NCBI GenBank assembly: GCA_020025305.1
Contig: JAHHSG010000003.1
Location: 1 to 64,000, forward strand
Length of the DNA: 64,000 nucleotides
Direction of reading: 5' to 3'
DNA from: Oscillospiraceae bacterium
Lineage (GTDB): Bacteria > Bacillota > Clostridia > Oscillospirales > Oscillospiraceae
The notes under the pieces were generated by a model. That model did not search any database. It was given only the letters and a program-made list of their open reading frames with translations, and was not told where the DNA came from. Both the position numbers and the translations under genes were made by a program. Shown piece after piece: positions 49,543-58,490 of this stretch. Numbering within the stretch: the stretch's first letter is position 1; every line of letters starts with the position of its first letter.

Positions 49543-49576
49543 AAAAAATACGCCACCCATCGGATGGCGTATTTTT
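49543..49576. terminator. bidirectional terminator after the zinc-ribbon gene
   Basis: AAAAAATACGCCA and TGGCGTATTTTT pair with a 9-base loop and A/T runs on both strands. Confidence 0.85.
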
Positions 49577-49583
49577 CGTTTTC

Positions 49584-50561
49584 TCATGCCAAAGGGACCT
49601 GGATTTCCACATACTCATCTCCGATAAAGCCGGTAAAGACAGCACGCATTTCCGTTCCTTTCTCCACATCCGGCAGCTGAAAGAAATAGGTACACTTGTC
49701 TCCATTCCAAAACGAGTCGCTCATATATCCGTAGGACAATGCACCCGTGCTGTGGGTGATGTACATAATGTCCGGGGTATCGGCTGATCCGCCTTGATCG
49801 ACTTCCAAGGTTACCTCAGCCCATCCATCAGACAGGTATTCCACCGCACATGTCTCTACCCTCGTCATATACCCTCGCCAGAAGAATAGATCTCCGATTT
49901 GAGCCTCATAGGCCACGTCCACCAGCTCATCTATGATGGGATCCACCTCGACCAGCCCCAGATCTTCCGGACGCTCCGGCTCCACCGGGGTCGCCTCCCG
50001 CTGTGGAGCAATCTGGATAGAACTATCCCAGAAATGCTCTGCTTGATCCACTGTGTCGTGGATCGAACGAAAAACGAAGATGCTCATGACCAGCACCAGC
50101 GCAAAGATAGCGAAGAAGATCAGCAAAAACACGGCCAACATGGGACGTCTCCCCATGCTGCATTTCCCCGCAGACGTTCTGTAGGGGGGAGAATCCCCTC
50201 TTTCGCCGGTAGACGCATCAGCAGTTCCCGTACGCCGGAATGTGTCCGCCCACGCATCATCGTCCGGTGCCTCATAGCTCCAGGTGTTGGATGGATCACC
50301 GGACTCCGTTTCCGGCTCTAGGGAGATGTCTGCTTCCTCCACAGGGGCATTAGGCTTTTCCTCAAAGCAAACCTTGCCGCCCCCTCTATGCTGCGAACCT
50401 GCACCATCCTCCCAAAACTGCTCCTCCGAGATATGGTGCACCGTCCCATCGGCATTCACCTGTTCCCGGTGCGGCAGGCGGTTAAACGCCCCGCACTCCG
50501 GGCAGCAGCCCTCTTTATAATAGTTATAGCGCTTTCCGCAGGCCTTACATGTCACTTTCAC
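49584..50561 (-). CDS. zinc-ribbon membrane protein of unknown function
   Basis: This 325-residue protein opens with a Cys4 zinc ribbon (VTCKACGKRYNYYKEGCCPECG), continues with an acidic low-complexity linker to about residue 150, then one membrane helix (about 155-180). The C-terminal extracellular part of about 140 residues is rich in aromatic and acidic residues and probably a beta-sandwich. The start is a GTG at 50561 with GGAGGAGG eight bases upstream; longer frames lack such a site. The layout resembles the many Clostridial zinc-ribbon plus DUF envelope proteins. Function unknown. Confidence 0.75.
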   Translation of the reverse strand: MKVTCKACGKRYNYYKEGCCPECGAFNRLPHREQVNADGTVHHISEEQFWEDGAGSQHRGGGKVCFEEKPNAPVEEADISLEPETESGDPSNTWSYEAPDDDAWADTFRRTGTADASTGERGDSPPYRTSAGKCSMGRRPMLAVFLLIFFAIFALVLVMSIFVFRSIHDTVDQAEHFWDSSIQIAPQREATPVEPERPEDLGLVEVDPIIDELVDVAYEAQIGDLFFWRGYMTRVETCAVEYLSDGWAEVTLEVDQGGSADTPDIMYITHSTGALSYGYMSDSFWNGDKCTYFFQLPDVEKGTEMRAVFTGFIGDEYVEIQVPLA

Positions 50562-50645
50562 AGCAATTCCCTCCTCCAGCGTCTCTGCCATGGAACCGCT
50601 GTAATCGGCTCCACTCTCTGCCATCAGGTATCGTTGTTGGTGTTG

Positions 50646-50674
50646 AGTATAACATGAATCCGCCCGCACCACAA
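50646..50674 (-). promoter_or_regulatory. promoter of the zinc-ribbon gene
   Basis: On the minus strand TTGTGG (50669-50674), a 17-bp spacer and TATACT (50646-50651), just after the ribosomal operon terminator. Confidence 0.6.
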
Positions 50675-50687
50675 GCATTTGTGATAC

Positions 50688-50732
50688 AAAAAGCCCTTTT
50701 CTATGACGGCTGAGTCATAGAAAAGGGCTTTT
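50688..50732. terminator. terminator of the ribosomal protein operon
   Basis: AAAAGCCCTTTTCTATGAC and GTCATAGAAAAGGGCTTTT form a 19-bp stem with T runs, 14 bp after rplQ. Confidence 0.92.
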
Positions 50733-50745
50733 CATTTCAGTATGC

Positions 50746-51090
50746 TTACTTAACCAGCTCGATGATGGCAGTCTCAGCAGCATCGCCACGGCGAACGCCG
50801 GTGCGGATGATGCGGGTGTAGCCGCCGTTGCGCTCTGCATACTCAGGAGCGATCTCCTTGAACAGCTTGTTGGCAACATTCTCTCTGGTGATGAAGCTCA
50901 GAGCCTGGCGATAAGATGCCAGATCACCCTTCTTGCCCAGGGTAATCATCTTTTCAGCCAGAGGCTTGATCTCCTTGGCGCGGGTAATGGTGGTCTCCAT
51001 TCTGCCCATATCCAGGAAATCAGTCACCTGCTGACGGAGCATCGCCTTGCGCTGATCGGTAGTCTTACCGAGCTTACGAGTTCCGGGCAT
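50746..51090 (-). CDS. rplQ: 50S ribosomal protein L17
   Basis: This 114-residue protein starts MPGTRKLGKTTDQRKAMLR, the family opening, and ends with the VRRGDAAETAIIELV block. It is the last gene of the operon, after rpoA as in most bacteria. Confidence 0.97.
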   Translation of the reverse strand: MPGTRKLGKTTDQRKAMLRQQVTDFLDMGRMETTITRAKEIKPLAEKMITLGKKGDLASYRQALSFITRENVANKLFKEIAPEYAERNGGYTRIIRTGVRRGDAAETAIIELVK

Positions 51091-51133
51091 TTGTGTTTCC
51101 TCCTTGTAAGGATATCCGCGCTATAGCGCGAAA

Positions 51134-52087
51134 TCAGTTGTTTTCTTCGTCGGCCAGCTTTAAATCCATCATAGCCAGCTTATTGATAACCTCTTCCAGG
51201 GACTTGCGACCCAGGTTACGCACCTTCATCATCTCGTCCTCGGTCTTGTTGATCAAGTCCTTGACGGTATTGATGTTCGCACGCTTGAGGCAGTTGAAGC
51301 TGCGGACCGACAGATCCAGCTCTTCAATCGTCATGTCCAGGACCTGATTGCTCTGATCACTGGGCTTATCCACCACCGTGGAAGTCGTACCCAGCGTGTC
51401 GCTCAAGTCAGTGAACAAGGTGAAATGATCACACAGGATCTTTGCACCCAGAGATACGGCATCTCTGGCCGAAATCGTGGAGTCTGTCCAAACCTCTAGG
51501 GTCAGCTTATCATAGTCGCTCATGCTGCCCACACGGGTATTTTCCACAGTATAGTTAACCTTATATACAGGCGTATAGATGGAGTCGATGGGAATCACAC
51601 CGATAGTACCAGCGCGAACACCCTTGTTTCGATCCGCAGAGACATAGCCACGGCCATGGCTCAGCGTAATCTCCATGCTCAGGGTTGCACCCACATCCAG
51701 CGTTGCAATGTGCAGCTCAGGATTCAGTACTTCCACTTCACCATCGCTCTTGATGTCGCCGGCTGTTACCTCGCAGGGACCAGTTGCTTCAATAAAGACC
51801 GTCTTGGTACCCTCGCAATGCAGCTTAGTCAGCAGACTCTTTACGTTCAGAACGATCTCTGTCACGTCTTCTTTCACACCACGGATGGTGGAAAACTCAT
51901 GCTGGACACCGGCAATTTTAATGCTGGTGGCAGCAGTACCGGGCAGAGAAGAGAGCATGATGCGGCGCAGCGCATTGCCCAGCGTCGTTCCGTAGCCGCG
52001 CTCCAGGGGTTCGATCACATATTTGCCATAGGAAGCGTCCTCGGGCTTTTCAATACACTCGATCTGAGGCTTCTCAATTTCAATCAT
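51134..52087 (-). CDS. rpoA: RNA polymerase alpha subunit
   Basis: This 317-residue protein has an N-terminal assembly domain (LERGYGTTLGNALRRIMLSSLPG) and a C-terminal domain (residues about 245-310, LDLSVRSFNCLKRANINTVKDL) that contacts UP elements and activators. Normal length, between rpsD and rplQ. Confidence 0.98.
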   Translation of the reverse strand: MIEIEKPQIECIEKPEDASYGKYVIEPLERGYGTTLGNALRRIMLSSLPGTAATSIKIAGVQHEFSTIRGVKEDVTEIVLNVKSLLTKLHCEGTKTVFIEATGPCEVTAGDIKSDGEVEVLNPELHIATLDVGATLSMEITLSHGRGYVSADRNKGVRAGTIGVIPIDSIYTPVYKVNYTVENTRVGSMSDYDKLTLEVWTDSTISARDAVSLGAKILCDHFTLFTDLSDTLGTTSTVVDKPSDQSNQVLDMTIEELDLSVRSFNCLKRANINTVKDLINKTEDEMMKVRNLGRKSLEEVINKLAMMDLKLADEENN

Positions 52088-52171
52088 GCAGTACCCTCCT
52101 TCATTCTCGTTTCAGCGCAGATCCATCTGCGCTTAATATAGTTCAATTGCTTTATGAGGGTCTCGACCCTA

Positions 52172-52774
52172 TTACTTGGAGTACAACTCAACGATGAGGT
52201 GTTCCTCGATGGGCATATCAATATCCTCACGGGCGGGCAGCTTAGCCACGGTACCCTTCAGGATATTCTTCTCACGCTCCAGCCACTGGGGGGCGTTCAC
52301 CACCGGTGCATCCTCAGCGGTCAGGCGCTTGAAAGCAGCGTTGGAACGGCTGCTCTCCTTGACCTCGATCACATCGCCGACGCGGACCAGATAGGAGGGG
52401 ATATCCACCTTTTTGCCGTTCACGGTGAAGTGACCGTGGTTCACCAGCTGACGAGCCTCACGGCGGGTCATGGCAAAGCCCAGACGATACACCACGTTAT
52501 CCAGACGACGCTCCACCAGCTGCAGCAGGTTCTCGCCGGTCTTGCCGGGCATAGCGGAAGCCTTCTCGTAATACAAACGGAACTGCTTCTCCAGAATGCC
52601 GTAGACAAACTTCACCTTCTGCTTTTCGTTCAGCTGGATGGCGTACTCGCTCTTCTTCTTTCTCATCTGGCCGCCGGGGTTGCGCTTGGTCTCCTTCTTG
52701 GAGTAACCCATAACGGCAGGAGAGATGCCCAGCGCCTTGCAACGCTTAGCGATAGGCTGCATATTCTTAGCCAT
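52172..52774 (-). CDS. rpsD: 30S ribosomal protein S4
   Basis: This 200-residue protein has an S4 RNA-binding domain (RLDNVVYRLGFAMTRREARQLVNHGHF). The N-terminal zinc-binding cysteines of some S4 proteins are absent, so this is the C-minus form. It primes 16S assembly and can repress its own operon. Confidence 0.97.
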   Translation of the reverse strand: MAKNMQPIAKRCKALGISPAVMGYSKKETKRNPGGQMRKKKSEYAIQLNEKQKVKFVYGILEKQFRLYYEKASAMPGKTGENLLQLVERRLDNVVYRLGFAMTRREARQLVNHGHFTVNGKKVDIPSYLVRVGDVIEVKESSRSNAAFKRLTAEDAPVVNAPQWLEREKNILKGTVAKLPAREDIDMPIEEHLIVELYSK

Positions 52775-52799
52775 ATTCTAATTATCCTCCTTGTTCCGA

Positions 52800-53201
52800 T
52801 TACACGCGACGACGCTTGGGGGGACGGCAGCCATTGTGAGGAATGGGGGTCACGTCCTTGATCATCGTTACCTCCAGGCCAACAGCCTGCAGGGCGCGGA
52901 TAGCGGCCTCACGACCCTGACCGGGGCCCTTCACGAAGACCTCGACGGTCTTCAGACCGTGCTCCATAGCGGCCTTGGCGGCAGTCTCTGCGGCGCTCTG
53001 AGCAGCAAAGGGCGTAGACTTCTTGCTGCCACGGAAGCCCAGGCCACCAGAGGAAGCCCAGCTCAGGGCATTGCCCTGTGCGTCGGTGACGGTCACCATA
53101 GTGTTGTTGAAGGAAGAACGAATATGCACCTGGCCCTTTTCGACGTTCTTCTTTTCACGACGGCGGCGAATTACCTTCTTGCCGTTTTTCACGTTAGCCA
53201 T
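52800..53201 (-). CDS. rpsK: 30S ribosomal protein S11
   Basis: This 133-residue protein contains RSSFNNTMVTVTDAQGNALSWASSG and the C-terminal DVTPIPHNGCRPPKRRRV typical of S11. It lies in the rpsM-rpsK-rpsD order. Confidence 0.98.
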   Translation of the reverse strand: MANVKNGKKVIRRRREKKNVEKGQVHIRSSFNNTMVTVTDAQGNALSWASSGGLGFRGSKKSTPFAAQSAAETAAKAAMEHGLKTVEVFVKGPGQGREAAIRALQAVGLEVTMIKDVTPIPHNGCRPPKRRRV

Positions 53202-53216
53202 ATTCTACTTCCCTCC

Positions 53217-53585
53217 TTACTTCTTCTTGTTCGCAATGGTCTTCTTAGGACCCTTGCGGGTACGGGCATTGGTCTTGCTGCGCTGGCCGCGAACGGGCAG
53301 GCCGCGACGATGACGAGTGCCGCGATAGCAGCCAATCTCGGTCAGACGCTTGATATCCAATGCCACCTGACGACGCAGGTCGCCCTCCACCACGAAGTCC
53401 TGATCAATGGCCTCACGGAGCTTAGCCTCTTCGGCCTCCGTCAGATCCTTGACGCGGGTGTCGGGGTTAATGCCTGTCTTTGTCAGAATATCCTGTGCAC
53501 TCTTTCTGCCAATACCATAGATATAGGTCAAACCGATTTCGATTCGCTTATCCTTGGGCAGGTCAATACCGGCAATACGTGCCAT
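53217..53585 (-). CDS. rpsM: 30S ribosomal protein S13
   Basis: This 122-residue protein begins MARIAGIDLPKDKRIEIGLTYIYGIG and has the basic C-terminal tail RGLPVRGQRSKTNARTRKGP that contacts tRNA at the subunit interface. Confidence 0.98.
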   Translation of the reverse strand: MARIAGIDLPKDKRIEIGLTYIYGIGRKSAQDILTKTGINPDTRVKDLTEAEEAKLREAIDQDFVVEGDLRRQVALDIKRLTEIGCYRGTRHRRGLPVRGQRSKTNARTRKGPKKTIANKKK

Positions 53586-53609
53586 ACTTTAAAGCACCTC
53601 CACTTTCTA

Positions 53610-53723
53610 TTAGCCCTGTCTCTGCTTATGCTTGGGGTTCTCGCAGATCACCATAACGCGACCCTTGCGACGAATCACCTTGCACTTCTCGCACATGGGC
53701 TTCACGGACGGTCTCACTTTCAT
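53610..53723 (-). CDS. rpmJ: 50S ribosomal protein L36
   Basis: This 37-residue protein (MKVRPSVKPMCEKCKVIRRK onward) has the zinc ligands CEKC, then Cys and His in ICENPKH, the zinc-binding form. It lies between infA and rpsM, with AGGAGG upstream of the ATG at 53723. Confidence 0.97.
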   Translation of the reverse strand: MKVRPSVKPMCEKCKVIRRKGRVMVICENPKHKQRQG

Positions 53724-53736
53724 TGTTCTAAACCTC

Positions 53737-53955
53737 CTACTTAGTACGCCAGGTAATCCGGCCACGGGTCAAATCATAGGGTGACATCTCAACTGTCACC
53801 TTGTCGCCGGGCAGAATCCTGATGAAATTCATTCTGAGCTTTCCGGAAATATGCGCTAAAATAGTGTGTCCATTTCCAATGTCTACTTGGAATGTGGTGT
53901 TGGGCAGCGATTCTACAACGACGCCCTCAACTTCGATCATATCGGATTTTGCCAA
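53737..53955 (-). CDS. infA: translation initiation factor IF-1
   Basis: This 72-residue S1-fold factor (MAKSDMIEVEGVVVESLPNT onward, GKLRMNFIRILPGDKV in the middle) blocks the A site during initiation. Standard place between map/KOW gene and rpmJ. Confidence 0.98.
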   Translation of the reverse strand: MAKSDMIEVEGVVVESLPNTTFQVDIGNGHTILAHISGKLRMNFIRILPGDKVTVEMSPYDLTRGRITWRTK

Positions 53956-53958
53956 GTG

Positions 53959-54240
53959 TTATCCCTCCTGGTCTTGATTACCTCCGCCAATGGCGGCAAT
54001 GGCTTTACGAAGCTCACTATTTGTGACTTTTTCGCTGTTTCTGATCTTTTCGGCAACCGGCGCACTACTCTCACTCACATAGGCTACGTGCTTTTTGCGC
54101 TTGCGTTTCGGTGTCTCCACCTTGCGCCGCTTCCCGTCGGCCAGTAGGAGGAAGTCCTCCTCTATACGCAGTACAAAGAAGAAGGCTCCCTTGTCCCTAC
54201 CGGCAATGGATTTTACGATGTTCGATGTGGCAATGTCCAT
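53959..54240 (-). CDS. KOW-domain RNA-binding protein
   Basis: This 93-residue protein has an N-terminal KOW motif (KSIAGRDKGAFFFVLRIEEDFLLLADGKRRKVETPKRKRKKH) like ribosomal L14e/L24-type proteins, followed by a charged tail. It is a recurrent Firmicutes gene between map and infA, of poorly defined ribosomal or RNA role. It is separated by 3 bp from both neighbours. Confidence 0.85.
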   Translation of the reverse strand: MDIATSNIVKSIAGRDKGAFFFVLRIEEDFLLLADGKRRKVETPKRKRKKHVAYVSESSAPVAEKIRNSEKVTNSELRKAIAAIGGGNQDQEG

Positions 54241-54243
54241 AGC

Positions 54244-55005
54244 TTATACCAGAGACTCTGTCGGGTCCGTCATAATCTCCGGCTCCCCATCGGTAATTAC
54301 CAGGGTGTTCTCATAATGGCCTGCCAGTTTGCCGTCAGCTGTCTTAACCGTCCAGCCGTCCGGCATCTGAATGATCCCGGCGCTGCCCTCATTCACCATC
54401 GGCTCTACCGCGATGGCCATACCTCGCAGCAGGCGAGGCCCATGGCCGGGTTTGCCGTAGTTAGGCACCTCGGGAGGCTCATGCATGTGACGGCCAATTC
54501 CGTGACCCACGAACTCGCGGACAACGGAGAAGCCGTTTTTCTCCACATATTCCTGCACCGCATGGGAGATATCCGACAGGCGGTAGCCTTCTCTGGCAAA
54601 CTTGAGCCCCTCAAAGAAGCTCTGCTGGGTCACGCGAATGAGACGCATGGCCTCCTCGGACACCTGCCCACAGGGGTAGGTACCGGCGCAGTCGCCATGG
54701 AAACCACCGATGTAAGCACCCACGTCCACACTGACAAGATCTCCCTCCTGCAGCACCCGTTTACCGGGGATGCCGTGGATAATCTCATCATTGACGCTGA
54801 TGCAGACACTGGCCGGATAGCCATTGTAGTGCAGAAAGGACGGAGTTGCACCCTGAGAAGTGATGAACTCGTACACTGCCTTGTCAATTTCTTGGGTTGT
54901 TACGCCGGGTTTTACCATTTCCCGTGCCAGAGCACGGGCAGCCGCGGTAATTTTTCCCGCCCGGCGCATCAGTTCGATCTCATGGCTGGATTTTAAAGTA
55001 ATCAT
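54244..55005 (-). CDS. map: methionine aminopeptidase, type I
   Basis: This 253-residue enzyme removes the initiator Met. The two-metal ligands are in DVGAYIGGFHGDCAGTY, in HGIGRHMHEPP and in the glutamates of AVEPMVN and the late block. It sits in the adk-map-infA order. In this window its action would be needed to expose Cys2 of the bile salt hydrolase. Confidence 0.97.
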   Translation of the reverse strand: MITLKSSHEIELMRRAGKITAAARALAREMVKPGVTTQEIDKAVYEFITSQGATPSFLHYNGYPASVCISVNDEIIHGIPGKRVLQEGDLVSVDVGAYIGGFHGDCAGTYPCGQVSEEAMRLIRVTQQSFFEGLKFAREGYRLSDISHAVQEYVEKNGFSVVREFVGHGIGRHMHEPPEVPNYGKPGHGPRLLRGMAIAVEPMVNEGSAGIIQMPDGWTVKTADGKLAGHYENTLVITDGEPEIMTDPTESLV

Positions 55006-55011
55006 ACGCGC

Positions 55012-55644
55012 TTACTTCTCCAATGCACTTAAGATCGCCTGCGTTGTACCTTCCACAGTAGGTTGGTCCTCCACAGTTTTCAGAATCCCACGGGCCTCGT
55101 AAAAACCCTTCAGGGGCTCTGTCTCTTTATGATAAACCTCCAAACGATCACGAACCGTATTGGGGTCATCATCCTTACGCTGTACCAGCTTGCCGCCGCA
55201 GACATCGCACACACCCTCCACCTTAGGAGGAATGTTTACGATATGATAGCTGCAGCCACAATGCTCGCACACACGTCTGCCGCCCATGCGCTGAACAATC
55301 TTCTCGTCAGCAATTTCAATGGCGACTACGGCGTCGAAGCTGATGCCGGCTTTCTCCAAGGCTTCCGCCTGAGCAATCGTGCGGGGCACGCCATCCAAGA
55401 TGAAGCCATTGGCACAATCGGCGTCCTGCAGGCGCTCATTGATCACACCGATGATCACCTCATCGGGAACCAGCCGACCACTGTCCATGTACTCCTTGGC
55501 CTTCAGGCCAATATGGGTACCGTTCTTGACAGCCGCTCGCAGGATATTACCAGTAGAAATCGTGGGAATATCCAGCTTCTTCTTGATAATTTCTGCCTGG
55601 GTACCCTTACCGGCACCCGGAGCACCTAAAAGGATCAGTTTCAT
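55012..55644 (-). CDS. adk: adenylate kinase
   Basis: This 210-residue enzyme converts AMP and ATP to two ADP. Walker A is GAPGAGKGT and the AMP site DGVPRTIAQA. The LID domain carries a Cys4 zinc site (CEHCG and CDVCG), as in Gram-positive forms. It starts 13 bp after secY. Confidence 0.98.
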   Translation of the reverse strand: MKLILLGAPGAGKGTQAEIIKKKLDIPTISTGNILRAAVKNGTHIGLKAKEYMDSGRLVPDEVIIGVINERLQDADCANGFILDGVPRTIAQAEALEKAGISFDAVVAIEIADEKIVQRMGGRRVCEHCGCSYHIVNIPPKVEGVCDVCGGKLVQRKDDDPNTVRDRLEVYHKETEPLKGFYEARGILKTVEDQPTVEGTTQAILSALEK

Positions 55645-55657
55645 TTCTTTACCTCGA

Positions 55658-56941
55658 TTATTCCAGGAAGCCCTTATACTGACGCATCAGCATCTGGGAT
55701 TCCAAAGCCTGGACAGTCTCCAGTGCCACACCGACAACGATGATAACAGAGGTGCCGCCGATGGACAGAGCGGGATTGCCGACGATCTTACCAATGAGCA
55801 GGGGCAGAATTGCCACGATACCCAGATAGATCGCGCCAAACAATGTTATTTTATTGAGCACCTTCTTGATGAAATCTGCGGTGGGTTTACCGGGGCGGAA
55901 GCCGGGGATGAAGCCACCGTTCTTCTTCAAGTTATTGGAAATCTCAACAGGGTTAAACTGGATGGTAGAGTAGAAGTAACTAAAGCCGATGATCATCAGG
56001 AAATAGAAAATCATGTAGAGCACCGACTTGGTGTCGATGGCCTGCAGGAAACTATACCAGAACGTGCCCTTCTCCGGAGCCTTCATGAAAGCTGCGATGG
56101 TGGAGGGGATCATGGCGATAGACTGTGCAAAGATGACGGGCAAAACACCGGACATATTCACCTTCATGGGAAGGGTGGAAGACTGGCCGCCGTACATCTT
56201 GCGTCCCACCTGCCGCTTGGCATACTGCACGGGAATCCGGCGCTCGGCATTGTTCACAAAAGTAACCAGTACAATCAGTGCTACAATGCCTACCACAACC
56301 AGAAGAGCCATCCACCAAGCCATTGTGCCGCTGACAATGGAGCTGTACATGGTGGAAATCATGCTGGGCACGCGGGAGAGAATGCCTGCAAACAGGATCA
56401 TGGAGATACCGTTGCCGACACCGAATTCGGTGATCTGCTCACCCATCCACATAACGAAGGAGGAGCCGGCTACGAAGGACACGATAATCACCAGTGCAAC
56501 CCAGATGGACTGCTGGTTCAGGATACCGTAGTTCTTCATCAGCATATAATAGCCCCAGCCCTGCAGCACGGCAATGCCGATGGTAGTATAACGGGTGATA
56601 CTCTGGATCTTCTTCTTGCCCTCTTCGCCGCCATCACGAGCCAACCGCTCCAGTGCCGGAATGGCAATGGTCAGCAGCTGAATAATGATGGAGCTGTTGA
56701 TATAGGGCTGTACGCCCAGGGCGAAGATGGTCGCCTGCGCAAAAGCGCCGCCGGACATCACGTTATAGAGGCCAAGCACGGTGGTGCTCAACTGATCCAG
56801 ATACGTTTCCAAGGCTACCACGTTCACATAGGGAACAGGGATCGCATTACCAATGCGGAAGATGAGAAGGATCAGAGCGGTGAAGATGATTTTCTTGCGA
56901 AGTTCGGGGATTCCCCAAGCTTTACGAATCGTCTGAATCAC
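55658..56941 (-). CDS. secY: preprotein translocase subunit SecY
   Basis: This 427-residue protein with ten membrane helices forms the protein-conducting channel. Typical parts are FRIGNAIPVPYVN near the start, GIGISMILFAGI-like GNGISMILFAGIL, and QSSTLPMKVNMSGVLPVIFA. It lies between rplO and adk as usual. Confidence 0.98.
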   Translation of the reverse strand: MIQTIRKAWGIPELRKKIIFTALILLIFRIGNAIPVPYVNVVALETYLDQLSTTVLGLYNVMSGGAFAQATIFALGVQPYINSSIIIQLLTIAIPALERLARDGGEEGKKKIQSITRYTTIGIAVLQGWGYYMLMKNYGILNQQSIWVALVIIVSFVAGSSFVMWMGEQITEFGVGNGISMILFAGILSRVPSMISTMYSSIVSGTMAWWMALLVVVGIVALIVLVTFVNNAERRIPVQYAKRQVGRKMYGGQSSTLPMKVNMSGVLPVIFAQSIAMIPSTIAAFMKAPEKGTFWYSFLQAIDTKSVLYMIFYFLMIIGFSYFYSTIQFNPVEISNNLKKNGGFIPGFRPGKPTADFIKKVLNKITLFGAIYLGIVAILPLLIGKIVGNPALSIGGTSVIIVVGVALETVQALESQMLMRQYKGFLE

Positions 56942-56942
56942 C

Positions 56943-57383
56943 TTAGATCACCTCTGCCTTTCCACCAGCTGCTTCGATAGCTTCCTTAGCAGCCTGGGAG
57001 AAAGCAGCGGCCTGTACGGTCACCTTCTTGGTCACGTTGCCGTTGCCAAGAACTTTGTAGCCATACTCACACTTGCTCAGGATACCCTTTGCCAGCAGAG
57101 CCTCTGCGGTGACAGTCTCGCCATCCTCAAAACGATTGAGGGCGGACAGGTTGATGATTTCCAGGGGTTTTGCAAAAATGTTGTTGAAACCGCGCTTGGG
57201 GATGCGGCGTGCCAGAGGCATCTGGCCGCCTTCGAAGCCGATGCGGGTGCCGCCGCCGGAGCGGGCGTGCTGACCCTTGTGGCCGCGACCTGCGGTCTTA
57301 CCATTGCCGGAGCCGTGACCGCGGCCCTTGCGGTAGGCTTCCTTGGTGGAGCCAACTGCGGGAGACAGTTCATTCAGTTTCAT
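56943..57383 (-). CDS. rplO: 50S ribosomal protein L15
   Basis: This 146-residue protein has the glycine-rich N-terminal tail with GSGNGKTAGRGHKGQHARSG and FEGGQMPLARRIPKRGF. It is one base from secY, the classic coupling. Confidence 0.98.
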   Translation of the reverse strand: MKLNELSPAVGSTKEAYRKGRGHGSGNGKTAGRGHKGQHARSGGGTRIGFEGGQMPLARRIPKRGFNNIFAKPLEIINLSALNRFEDGETVTAEALLAKGILSKCEYGYKVLGNGNVTKKVTVQAAAFSQAAKEAIEAAGGKAEVI

Positions 57384-57397
57384 TCTCTCGCACCTCC

Positions 57398-57580
57398 TTA
57401 TTCTACTTCGGTGACCTGGAGCAGATAACCGATCTTAGCGATCTTGCCCTGGGTCTGAGCATTGTTGGGCTGCACGGTGACATCACCGATCTTGCGCAGG
57501 CCCATGGACTTGGCAGTTGCGATATGCTTTTCCAGTCTGCCGTTAAGGCTCTTGACGAGCTTGATGTTCAGATTTGCCAT
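57398..57580 (-). CDS. rpmD: 50S ribosomal protein L30
   Basis: This 60-residue protein (LNIKLVKSLNGRLEKHIATAK onward, TVQPNNAQTQGKIAKIGYLL) is the short bacterial L30 between rpsE and rplO. Confidence 0.97.
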   Translation of the reverse strand: MANLNIKLVKSLNGRLEKHIATAKSMGLRKIGDVTVQPNNAQTQGKIAKIGYLLQVTEVE

Positions 57581-57595
57581 ATTCGCTTGCCCTCC

Positions 57596-58096
57596 TTAAC
57601 CGACGATCTCTTCCACGCTCTTGCCGCGGACGCGAGCAACCTCTTCCGGGGTGCGCAGAGACTTCAAACCTTCGAAGGTAGCAGCCACCACATTGACAGC
57701 GGTGTTGGAACGCATGCACTTGGTACGGATATCCTTGATACCAGCGGCTTCCATGATGATACGCACAGGACCGCCGGCGATCACGCCGGTACCGGGGGCA
57801 GCGGGCTTCATCAGCACGCGGCCGGCGCCAGCCTCACCGATCACCTCGTGGGGAATGGTGCTGCCGGACAGGGAAACGGTGATCATGTTCTTCTTGGCAT
57901 CCTCAATACCCTTGCGGATTGCCTCGGGAACTTCAGCGGCCTTGCCCATGCCGAAACCGACACGGCCCTTGCCGTCGCCAACCACCATCAGAGCGGAGAA
58001 CTTCATGACGCGGCCGCCCTTAACCGTCTTGGATACACGGTTGGTATATACAACTTTTTCGATGAACTCGCTGGGTTCTCTTTCAAATCTTGCCAT
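57596..58096 (-). CDS. rpsE: 30S ribosomal protein S5
   Basis: This 166-residue protein has an N-terminal double-strand RNA-binding-like domain (KVVYTNRVSKTVKGGRVMKF) and the second block GVIAGGPVRIIMEAAGIKDI. It lines the mRNA entry site. Confidence 0.98.
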   Translation of the reverse strand: MARFEREPSEFIEKVVYTNRVSKTVKGGRVMKFSALMVVGDGKGRVGFGMGKAAEVPEAIRKGIEDAKKNMITVSLSGSTIPHEVIGEAGAGRVLMKPAAPGTGVIAGGPVRIIMEAAGIKDIRTKCMRSNTAVNVVAATFEGLKSLRTPEEVARVRGKSVEEIVG

Positions 58097-58116
58097 TTGT
58101 CAGTGTTCCTCCTCTC

Positions 58117-58476
58117 TTAGAATTCCAGGCCGCCCTCACGGGCGCCTTCGGCCAGCTCAGCTACGCGGCCGTGGTACACATAACCGCCGCGGTCAAACAC
58201 CACGGTGTCGATGCCCTTGGCCTTGCAGCGCTCGGCAACCAGCTTGCCTACAGCACGGGCTGCAGCCTTGTTGCCACCGTTGCCCTCGATCTCCTTATCC
58301 AGAGAGGAAGCGGAAACCAGGGTGTTGCCGGCCACATCATCGATGACCTGGGCGTAGATGTTCTTCTCGCTGCGGAATACATTCAAACGGGGACGCTCGG
58401 GAGTGCCGGACAGCTTGGCGCGGACTCTCTTATGGCGCTTCAGGCGCTGAGCGTTCGTATCGGGTCTTTTAATCAT
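58117..58476 (-). CDS. rplR: 50S ribosomal protein L18
   Basis: This 119-residue protein binds 5S rRNA; blocks RAKLSGTPERPRLNVFRSEK and VVFDRGGYVYHGRVAELAEGAREGGL are standard. Confidence 0.98.
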   Translation of the reverse strand: MIKRPDTNAQRLKRHKRVRAKLSGTPERPRLNVFRSEKNIYAQVIDDVAGNTLVSASSLDKEIEGNGGNKAAARAVGKLVAERCKAKGIDTVVFDRGGYVYHGRVAELAEGAREGGLEF

Positions 58477-58490
58477 ATCGGCACACCTCC